64,000 nucleotides of DNA, taken from assembly GCF_001039355.2 (NCBI RefSeq), contig NW_019775486.1, positions 256,633 through 320,632 on the forward strand, written 5' to 3'. The notes beneath the pieces are model-generated. The model was not told where the DNA came from and ran no database searches. It saw only the letters and a list, made by a program, of their open reading frames with translations. The stretch is from Lingula anatina (Eukaryota; Brachiopoda; Lingulata; Lingulida; Lingulidae). A program made the position numbers and the translations under genes. Of the stretch, positions 32,210 to 44,200 are shown piece by piece. Each line of letters begins with the position of its first letter. Positions within the stretch are counted from its first letter, which is position 1.

Positions 32210-35200
32210 TTAGGAGATCATTCCTGAGGGGGAATGCTGCATCTGGGGCTGTATCTGTTGTTTATGATGATCATCAGAGAGAAATAGAGGTTGCTGCTGA
32301 CTAGAACTCAGAGGAAGAGACAGGTGCTGGAGGTTCATGGGGTTCACTTTCTGTTTCCCTGACAGTCCTCTCAGCTGACCCGCGTGCTGCTGCAGACCTG
32401 GGTACACCTGTTGGTAATTGTTCAGTTTCTTGTTCCCGGCGCCCGTTGCTAGTGCTGCCTGCTGCTGCGCCTGCTGGAGTGACTTCTGATAGGTCACATT
32501 GAACCGCGTCTTGTCATTGATGTTAAAGCGTCCTGTGGGATTGCTGGATGTTTTACCTGGAATAGTTCAAGTGTTAATTATAATGAAATGTAACACTGGG
32601 TGAAGTGTTACATTTCATAAGTGTTATATAACAAATCATTATGGTTATCTGAAGGCTTAAATATTAGTCTTTGCCAAAATCACCTGAGAAGTAATATATG
32701 TGTCAGACACACTAGAAGAGCTAGGACTGGGACTGATGTTATGACTGATTATATTGAAGATTTAAATGATATTTATAACCTGGTACAGCTTACCTTTATT
32801 TCCACCTCCTGTGTCAGATACACTAGAAGAGCTAGGACTGGGACTGCTGTTATGACCAACAGGACTCAGGGCCATACTTGCTGTTAGGTGGTTGAGAGTG
32901 AAACCTTTACTACTGGCAGCAGAAGGAGAAGGAATTATGCCATTAGGGAGAGGAGACCCAACAGGTGGACTGACAGAACCCTACAAGTGAACATAAACAT
33001 TATATCACTGACAGAACCCTACAAGTGAACATAAACATTATATCACTGACAGAACCCTACAAGTGAACATAAACATTATATCACTGACAGAACCCTACAA
33101 GTGAACATAAACATTATATCACTGACAGAACCCTACAAGTGAACATAAACATTATAAATATATATTTATAGTTCAATCTGCATGGCACACTATAAATGGA
33201 TATAAAAATGTTCAATATAAAATGATATTGCTGATAATAAACCAAAACACAATTCAGTGGGTGCGTTCACAATTAAACTATTGTACTTGAAGTTCGACCT
33301 ATCTTAGTGGAGACTGCCCCCTATAAACAGATTAACATGCTTTCTCCTGGCGTCAAGTAGAATACAGAAAAGCTGGTGATTATATGAGTACGCTGGAAAT
33401 GAGAGTGGATGTGTTCATCTGTTTATCTAATTGCATTCAGTACAATAGATTCACAGTGAATGCACCCACTGTCATCAAGGTGTTGTTCACTATGGTTATC
33501 AGTGTATGTTCTCCCTACTCACTGCTCTCAAGTTAGGACTAGGTGTGGTGGCAGGACTGGATTGCTGTGGTGATGTAATACTGACACCAGTGGTGTTCAC
33601 AGGATTAGCAGCAGCACCAGCAATGAGGTTCCCTCCAGTGACAGCTACAGGAGTGAGGATTGCATTGAGAGGGGCATTGGCATCAATGAGCACAGTGGTA
33701 TTGGCAAGGCCTGAGGCAGGAAGGCTGTTCAGAGCAGGTACTCCCCGGGGGAGGAAGCCACCCCCTCCACCCACACCCTGGGGTGGGGGCTTCTTGGCAT
33801 TAAGTCCTATTACAGCTTTGGCACCATGTTGTAACTGCTGCTGTCCGTCTACTATCCCGTTCTGCTGATGAGGCGATGTGGTGATTGTTGTTCCCCCTTG
33901 GAGCTGGTCATTGGAGGAAAAACTGACCAACTGACCATTAGCAAAGCCACTCCCATCAATGTTGGCCACTACAAAGTTCTTCACCAGTTGTCTATTAGCA
34001 GACTGGGCCATGGTCAGGTTGCCAATGTTGGCCCCTGCTAAGTTAAGACTGAAGCCAGCAGGGATGGCTAGGGGCACAGAGCTCCCCCCAGAGTTCAGTA
34101 ATATCCCCCCTGTGATGTGAGTAAACTGACCTGCCCCAGCAGTTGGCACAGTGGGGGCTGTACTGGCTGCTACAGCACTGGGAGCCACACTGCTAGCAGG
34201 CAGCATATTGTGTACACTGGTGTCTCTACTTCCAGATCTTTTCCTTTTCTGATTACTACTATGATTACTATTGCCTCCATCCCCTCCTAAGCTACGCATT
34301 GTTGTTATATTGGAGTCTTTTGACTTATTATTATTGTTATTATGACTGCTGTGCCCATTACTGTTTTTATTTGCTGCAGAGTTGGACTTGGATTTTGCAC
34401 TGGAACTGCCTGTATGAACCACACGACCTGCTGCACTGGAACTGCCTGTATGAGCCATGCGGCCTGCTGCTGTGGACTCCAGTATATTGAAGTCATATGG
34501 ATCTTTTGATGCTGTGGATACATGTTGTGGATCTTTGGGCAATTTGGCTTCCACACATCTTTTTCTGCAAGAATAATGAAAATATTCATATAATGTCACA
34601 GCATCAAAACTGATGAAAGAAGAAGTTTACAAATCTATGTAATTCTTTGCTTTGGCAAATCTTGTAGCTACACATTTCAAACAAAACCAGTGTATGGAGC
34701 TTTTCACTGATATCAAGTTTTCAAGATTAAAGATATTTTATATGGGATTTCTGTTCTAAATTATATCTTCTTTGACAACAATCAATTTTCTCCCATGATG
34801 TGTAAACGTGTCCATGTAACATTGATAACTAAGATTTTAGCCACTGAAACTGTTGCCTGCACTTGCTTCCAATTCTCAGTACAATTTGTAGTTAATAAAT
34901 AATTTTGTGAATTATAATATATTTCATGGTGTGTACTCCACTCACTTGACTGGAGGTTCAGTTTTACAAGGCTGCAGGTGTTTCTCCAGTGTGCTGCGGA
35001 CTACTGCTCTGGCAAAGTCAAACTTGCGACTGAAGACGTAACAGCCGGGGCCCTGCAGACGGCCGCTCGCGTCATTGGTGAAGATGCGGGCACCAAAGTG
35101 ATTGACCTGGAAACAGAGTAGGTATCAGGACGTCATTAATACAATATTGACAGTAAACGGCCTTGACTGAACATTGTGTACTATTTCAGATCAACTTTTA

Positions 35201-38200
35201 TCCCCCAGTGGTTAACTAAATGTGGGCAACCAGTGACCTAAAACATTTACCATTAAAATACTTCTGGCTACTGAGAAAATATTCAATTTGAGGGAGTTAT
35301 CTGATTCATCTTAAGCCAAAGCAGACTAAGATCTTTCATCTCAAAGTTGTCTTAGGTATATGTCCCCAGTACTTACTGCTGCTGGCTGTGGGTGAGTACT
35401 GATATAAGGCACCTCCATCATCACTTTGTCCCCGTCCTCCTCACAGTCACTACAAATACGCTGGAACTGCTCCGGAGGGGGCGCGGCCTCCTTGGCACTC
35501 TGAGAATTTTGTCTGAAATCACAGCAACCAAATACTCCAGAATCTTTATGTAGATTACTGTGCTCTAAGTTAAATTTTTGTCAGGATATATAAAACACTA
35601 AATGGTCACATCAAATAATATTCAAAATGCTTCTGACAGAGGAAAGACTTGTAGAAATACTGCATTTGTAAATCACTGCATACAGAGAAAGTGAGGCTTT
35701 ATATGGATAGATCGATCCTGTTAGATTGATCATGTATGGGAACCCAGTCTAAGTGAGGCTGTATACAACTGGCAGCAAACTTATCCCCTATTGCCTGTAC
35801 CTTAAGAATGAATTGGGCAGACGGTGACTACTAGGCTTGGTGGGTAACTTTGGCCCCAGTGGTAATGCTGTTGCAGCGATGGCGTGGTGAGAGCCCGCAC
35901 TGCCCTTCAAAGAGGACTCAGAGTTCACGGACTGGCGGCGGGAAGGTTCAGCTTTGATCCCACTGCTGCCACCACTGTTGGAGGATTTTTTGGCCGCCAC
36001 CATTCCAGCAGCAGCTTGTTTGGCTTGCAACAAGGCCTCTTTAGCTGCTCGGTGTTCCCGCAGAAGTTCATCAAAGGATTTGCTCCTGTCCTGGACTGCT
36101 CTCCGCAGGGATAAGGCATGTGTCTGTAGAAACAGATGACAATGTAACTAATAACTTATATCTAGAATTCTATTTGCTCGTTCTGGACAGCCCTTCACAG
36201 GAATAAGGCATGTGTCTGTCGAAATAGCTGACAACATAACTTATAAAACATATATTCAATATCATAACAGTGTTGCATCTGGGTTCTGAAAACAAGGGGA
36301 CAGTGGGTCCCTTGTTTAGAAATTTGGGGGACAGACCCCCCCCCCCCTTGCTTCTGTCAGCAAGATATATATCAATTATAGTCAATCATAGAGATTTGTT
36401 TTCACTTTACCTTGCATGTCAAAGACCTTGTGCACTGTTTTCTAATCTCTGGGATCCACACCCCACAGTGTCGATCAGGATCAAACTCACGATCTGAAAT
36501 ATACAGACCACACAACATCAATGTAGACCTATTACATCTTGATGGTGGGGAGACAGAATACAATGGGAGTGACACAAGCTGACAAGGTTATAATGACAAC
36601 AAGTGACACTGCATTGTTGGTTATGACAATAAGTGACATTGCATTGTTGGTTATGACAACAAGTGACATTGCATTGTTGGTTATGACAACAAGTGACATT
36701 GCATTGTTGGTTATGACAAGTGACATTGCATTGCTGGAAACGACAACAAGTGACACTATTGTTTGCAATGACAACAACTGACACTGTTTTGTTTATAATG
36801 ACAACTGACATTGCCTCCTGGAATGCTTTTATTATCAGACTGTTTTTCAGCAGAAAGATTTCTTACAATTAATATGTTCTGTATATTTCCAGCTATGTTG
36901 GCATTACAGATAGCTCACCTTTGCAGGGCAAGAACTTCCTTTCCTTGACTAGTTTCTTAGAGCTTCCACTTCCAGCACTGCTACTGGAGCTGTTACTCCT
37001 AATTAAGTTAGTTTTTGTGGGTGTTGATATTGATGATGATGCTGTTACTGTTGTTGTCGTGGTGACAGGTGATAACAATGGCACTGTTGTTACTGGTAAC
37101 ATTGTCTTAGTAAGTGACACACTGGGAGATGACAATGATTTTGTCACCACTGGCTTTGTGTCGACAAAAGTTTTTGTAGTCACAGCCTCTGGAGTGGGGC
37201 TGTATTGATTCACCACACTCTGGTCCAGTGGCTCCACCTTCACTACTGGGTCAGATTTGATCTGTGACAGCGCCACTAACTGTTTTATTTTGCTGGTGGA
37301 CGGAGGAGGTGGTTTAGCTGCCTTGCCAGAGGAAGAGGAATTGCCATATTTTGATGGAGCTGATGTTAAAGATTTTGACTTTGACCCCGGCCCAGGTGAC
37401 ACAGAGGCATTAGCAGATACAGGAGATTTGTTCCTAGATGGCGGTGGTGTGCTGGACTTCAGTGCACCAGCTGTGGGCGTGACAGCCCTAACAGGAGCCA
37501 ATGGCAACTTTACCCCATGGCGTTGTTCTAGAAATCATACAAACCAAAGCCATTAGTAGAAACAATAGCAGTATAATTTATTTCCCAATAACTTCTTCAG
37601 TGTATGAAATAATTTTTGGACTAAATTTTAAAAATTCTTAAAGTGACCTGATCTGACCTTGACCTGACCTTGACCTGACCTGACCTTGACCTGAACACAC
37701 ACAGTCCCCATAGCTCCTCATACATACCTGTGTGTTTCTTGAGAGCCTGGGGTTTCACCACCTGACCACACTTCTCACACACCACTAGGTAACACTGGTC
37801 TTGTGCAGGACACAGCCCAAACAGTGGCTTATCTGGAACACAATAAAGTGACATCATTAAGTTANNNNNNNNNNNNNNNNNNNNNNNNNNNNNNNNNNNN
37901 NNNNNNNNNNNNNNNNNNNNNNNNNNNNNNNNNNNNNNNNNNNNNNNNNNNNNNNNNNNNNNNNNNNNNNNNNNNNNNNNNNNNNNNNNNNNNNNNNNNN
38001 NNNNNNNNNNNNNNNNNNNNNNNNNNNNNNNNNNNNNNNNNNNNNNNNNNNNNNNNNNNNNNNNNNNNNNNNNNAAGTGACATTGCATTGTTGGTTATGA
38101 CAACAAGTGACATTGCATTGTTGGTTATGACAACAAGTGACATTGCATTGTTGGTTATGACAAGTGACATTGCATTGCTGGAAACGACAACAAGTGACAC

Positions 38201-41200
38201 TATTGTTTGCAATGACAACAACTGACACTGTTTTGTTTATAATGACAACTGACATTGCCTCCTGGAATGCTTTTATTATCAGACTGTTTTTCAGCAGAAA
38301 GATTTCTTACAATTAATATGTTCTGTATATTTCCAGCTATGTTGGCATTACAGATAGCTCACCTTTGCAGGGCAAGAACTTCCTTTCCTTGACTAGTTTC
38401 TTAGAGCTTCCACTTCCAGCACTGCTACTGGAGCTGTTACTCCTAATTAAGTTAGTTTTTGTGGGTGTTGATATTGATGATGATGCTGTTACTGTTGTTG
38501 TCGTGGTGACAGGTGATAACAATGGCACTGTTGTTACTGGTAACATTGTCTTAGTAAGTGACACACTGGGAGATGACAATGATTTTGTCACCACTGGCTT
38601 TGTGTCGACAAAAGTTTTTGTAGTCACAGCCTCTGGAGTGGGGCTGTATTGATTCACCACACTCTGGTCCAGTGGCTCCACCTTCACTACTGGGTCAGAT
38701 TTGATCTGTGACAGCGCCACTAACTGTTTTATTTTGCTGGTGGACGGAGGAGGTGGTTTAGCTGCCTTGCCAGAGGAAGAGGAATTGCCATATTTTGATG
38801 GAGCTGATGTTAAAGATTTTGACTTTGACCCCGGCCCAGGTGACACAGAGGCATTAGCAGATACAGGAGATTTGTTCCTAGATGGCGGTGGTGTGCTGGA
38901 CTTCAGTGCACCAGCTGTGGGCGTGACAGCCCTAACAGGAGCCAATGGCAACTTTACCCCATGGCGTTGTTCTAGAAATCATACAAACCAAAGCCATTAG
39001 TAGAAACAATAGCAGTATAATTTATTTCCCAATAACTTCTTCAGTGTATGAAATAATTTTTGGACTAAATTTTAAAAATTCTTAAAGTGACCTGATCTGA
39101 CCTTGACCTGACCTTGACCTGACCTGACCTTGACCTGAACACACACAGTCCCCATAGCTCCTCATACATACCTGTGTGTTTCTTGAGAGCCTGGGGTTTC
39201 ACCACCTGACCACACTTCTCACACACCACTAGGTAACACTGGTCTTGTGCAGGACACAGCCCAAACAGTGGCTTATCTGGAACACAATAAAGTGACATCA
39301 TTAAGTTATAATGTATCCAAATAGAGAATACAGTAAATAACAAAATAACACTGGTCTTGTGCAGGACACAGCCCAAACAGTGGCTTATCTGAAACACAAT
39401 AAAGTGACATCATTGAAAAATGTGAACTATCCACTACAGTGCAAGACAGATATTGACTGAGAATCATATGATGACAGCAACTTACTATAAAGTAACTAAG
39501 TGAAGGATTTGAGACACTTAGTGCATTCACCACTTGATGAAGTACATCCTCATCATCCTTCAACAGTGGACAGAATGGCAGCATCATGTTAGACCAGAGT
39601 CGTTTTTGTCTCATTATTATAAAGATCTCATTGGGTTGCAGATCAGTAATATTTCTTTGTCATATTCTTATATATATATATATATATATACGCCATTAAT
39701 TTCCACTGTAAAAATTAAAATTTTCAACTCCCCACCTTCACATAAACCTCAGCAACCACCAACCATCATGACACATTATTACATGGCACACAAGCTGGAA
39801 GTCACTGTGAGAAATGAGCTTAAAAGACGGTGGGATTTGTAAATTCACTGCTTCAGCCTAAGTTAGGGACTTGTTAATTTTCTCAAATTTTTCATTTTTC
39901 TCAGACTGGTGAGAGTCAAGAAAGGAAGATCAAAGGTTGGTTAGTCAGAGCAAAATACTGTTTACCCTATGAAAATCTGTCAGTACATAGGTACGCATTT
40001 TTCACAGGAATATTTTACACTATACATCTTTAACCACATTACTGGAGGTAATTGTCTGTTGGATGTGAGTAAAACTGTACAAATGCCTGGGTAAGAGCTA
40101 AGCTTTATACTTGATTACACAAACCAAACCTACTGCAGCAACCTTTGACTATTCACTTTCAATTTCAACCTCACTTATTCCTCTGGCAAATGTCAAAAAG
40201 ACTGCCACATATTACAACTGACTACTCTATAAAACATTTGCCAAACACTTCACTAATAATTGTCCTTGTCTAAAGAACATAACATACTTTATCTCTCCTC
40301 ACAGTGATGTACATTTACAGCAATACTAGTTGTCACAATTCTTTGTCATGTATCCGCATACATCATACAGCTTATAAAAACATACCTAATTCCAGACTGT
40401 TTTCCCCTACACAACCATCAATTTAACCAATAAGGTCATGGATTGTATCCTAAAATAGGCTTTACTTCTAATTTAATGCTTCACAAACAGAGCAGAGCAG
40501 AGCTAGAGTTGGTCCTTATCTTCATTTCTAAAGACAAGAATTCCGAGGTCAACCACATAACAACTCCAGGTCACTGCTTATAACTCTACCACCTGCCATA
40601 TGTAATTATGTAATGGTAGTATAAAAATAATGTTTTCTTTTTTGTCTGCATTTCATTACTAGAAGTCATAAAATTCAGTAATGGTATCAAAAATGCTTGT
40701 TATCAAAACAAATGCCTGTGATCATAACATCAAATCAAGAACATACAGATATCCAACTATATCTCAGTTCATGTAGACAAAACTGAAAGTCCACCAAAAA
40801 CTAGTCCAATGATTGCTTAATAGTGATGACATTTAAATGACTAAACAGTGGTAAATTAGCATAACATCTTCACCCCTGTCCTATCAACAGGTGGCTTGCT
40901 TCCTATATACTGCTCTATACAATGGCTTGACCATACCGGTTCAAGGACAGTGAGGTCACCCCAGACTGACCTCTTCCCAGAATACACCTGGAGTCTCTGC
41001 TATCAGAATGAAGAGATAAAAAATCTCACTTTGTAGCATTTTACAACTTATTATATTAGGATGGCAAAGGACACATAAACCAGTCTGATGGGTCACTCAA
41101 GGCCAGGTAGCAATACAAGTCATTGACCTCCAGGTTATTACTTCCTCTAACACTAACCACCAACTGTTACTGTCCTGGCTTTAACAACAGCTTTCTACTG

Positions 41201-44200
41201 GTTAGATGTAGTGTTCATCTACCAACAGCTTTCTACTGGTTAGATATAGTGTTCATCTACCAACAGCTTTATACTGNATACTGGGGAGATAGTGTCTGTC
41301 CACTGATGCACAGAGAATTAATGATCCCATTCCGGTTGCCCACAAATATCCTTGCCTCTACTTTACCTAGAACATGTCTTCAAAGTCCACCAAGCACTTC
41401 AGGTACATGTTGGGGTCAAGCCAGTCTCTCAATTATTTGACAGTAGAAGTGGTCAAAACATATCACAGCCAAAAAAGAGGGGGAAATAGCTCACTTTTTC
41501 TGCCATTGATTTGTCAAAGTTAATTAAATAGTGCTGGTGCACTGTGTGCTGGTTATCCTGAAATGCTTCCTAGTCACACTACATGTAGTTTTTCACATCT
41601 ACATGTAGTTCAAGGTTTTCCCATCTATAAACACCTGTTGTGAGCTCTGTGGTCCTCCCACCCTTCACCACACGGACACTTTATACATGATTCCACTAAA
41701 ACACACTGCATATGCAGATTAAAAGAATCAATTTCCATGGATATAAAAAGGTTTCACTTTGCTTTCTAGTTAATAGCACACTGAAGTACTTTCTACTCTC
41801 CCCTTTCCGGATCCATACATCTGACACACATTCTAGGAATAACTGAAGATGCCTTAAAACATTCTCTGTACACATGCCAAACAGGCACTTAGTAGAGGAG
41901 AAATCAGTGTAGCTAATATGATTTTTTCTGGGATAGACATTCATGTTGTTTTATGAGAAGAAACATCACACAAAATATTATGTTTCAGAGGACATAAATG
42001 ACCATCCTCTCTCCCAATGTATCTCCTTGTCTCTTTCTGTGTCTCTATACTGTGTGGTGTAAATATACCAGCTATTACCACTGCACTGTGTAATCATCAG
42101 AAAGTGTTATATACAACAGTTCACATCAGGACTCCAAAGTTCATTAGAGGACATGCAAATCCCAACATTCCATGCAACTGAACAGAAAATACACAATATC
42201 ATTTTGCCTAACATTACACTTAGATTGACAATGTTTGTCCCCAGAATCCTGTACCGTGTCAATATTAATTTGTCCACTACAACCTCCCTGAGCAGAGACC
42301 TGATTGTGTACTAATCCAGCTTCTCACTCTCTGTGCCAGGATACACACAGCTCTCCATGACAAATAGCTCCTCCAGAAAACACACAATTTCATCCAATTC
42401 TGACAACTTAAACACCCTAGAGATATCATTTCCATGTCCATGGTGAGCTCTTTTTGTATCTTTTTCCAGGGAAATCCATCCTAATAATTCAGTTACCTCA
42501 CAGCCAGCTATGTAGTGAATAAATGAACTGTCAGTTTACAACCCCCTCCATCTATCACAGCCACATCTACACAGGACCCAAGAACAGGTGGAAAGTGGCT
42601 ACTTTCAAAAGATTTTTCTGTTGACTATCAGCTATTTTTCAGTGATAAAGACGTATGAAGGTACTAATTTCTTAATTACTTCTCCGGCACCCTCTTCTGG
42701 TGGTTTTACTGAAATTTCAGGTTTCCCAGACATGTCTCTTGTTCACATTGTATAAAAATACAGATAATTCTTATTCTATTATCAACATCCAGACACAGGC
42801 AAATCAAGCCAACAAACCACCCACAGGTAGGCTTTCAGTCTACTTCACTGCAGTTACTTGATATGTCGGATGCAATTTACATCATGTTAATTCCAATACA
42901 AAGCAAGTATCTCCTCTTCTTTATCCCCAGCTCCTGACAAGAGCATGCTCAGCTATGATCTCATTCTGACATGTCACTGGGGAAATTTCTAAATATGAGA
43001 TTGATTCCTCATACATTAGTAGTGTTGGGCTCATTAGAATAAATTGTGTGATTCAAACCACTTAAAATATTAGTCAATTCAAATTAAATGACATAGAAGA
43101 ACAACAAGTTGGCAAGCTTGCTAGAAACTGTTTCCATTTTCTTTGGACAACATATATCTTTTCCTCAAGCTAACATTCCCTGATTTCTGAGCTGTTGCTG
43201 TGTAATAATACAAAACTGATACCTGTACTATAAAATGAATATAATAAACATTCTCCACATTCACAAAACAGATTTTCCATTTTCTAATCAGTTAATAAAC
43301 CTTAGACCTTTGTAGTTGTTTAACTTGACTTACATTTCATTGAACAACAGCCAAGTCATAAGTCAAGTTTTAATCTAGCCATCTCATTTTATATTATATA
43401 ATAACCATTATGTTTGGATTTAGAATTCAGTCCATTTTCTCCTCACTGGGGACAAGATATACTGGGTATGTCAACACAGGAGAAGTTCCGCTAAGGGTAT
43501 ATTCTTAATACATGACTGAGCTTTCATAAGAGGAGAAATTTGAAGGATTTAAAAAGCTTTCTCTCTCTCTTTGCGTATGTGTGTGTGTGTGCGCACGCAC
43601 ACACCATACAACAAAGACGCCAAGTGTGATAACCTATATAACAAGATAGATAGCTTAATCTACTTCAATACTTGACAACCACAGTGATAAAAGTGCTAAA
43701 TCCTGCATATATAACTTAATCTTCATAACCTTAATTAGATTCCAAGAAACATAACACAGCAACATAATGACCTCTGAAATGACTCCCAGATAACAGCCTA
43801 TGCACTGCAGATGAAGGAGTCACCAATCTAAGAAAACTTTCTTCTCTGATTTAGTATTTCCCCCAAGGCTGATAACTGTTAAGTTTTAGGTATAGATGAG
43901 AAGTTTTGTCATTAATAGTAGTATTATTTATTGTTGGAAATAGCTCGGTTATGCCAGGATCAGTTTATGTTAACTGTTACTGAATTGGAAGATAGGAGTC
44001 GTGAGCTGACCGTGCCTGAGCGTTTGTTTTTTGGTTTTAACATATATATTTTTAAAGTAACTGAATAAACTGATAATTACCATTACGTACAAACAGAACT
44101 GGTAAGTACAATTAACAATTCTACCCTTCCATCCAACCCCAACTCCTCCAGATTTTTTTGCAGAACCCACCTTATGCCATGGTAATTATCACATTAGATG

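Noticed and set aside
36921-37208. Plus-strand frame rich in Val/Thr opposite ATXN7
   Set aside because: It is the antisense shadow of the Ser/Thr-rich ATXN7 exon 4.
36919-38971. Two identical 609-nt exons read as a true tandem exon duplication in ATXN7
   Set aside because: The whole 1,234-bp flanks are identical, introns included, and lie exactly on either side of an N gap, so an assembly artefact is far more likely.
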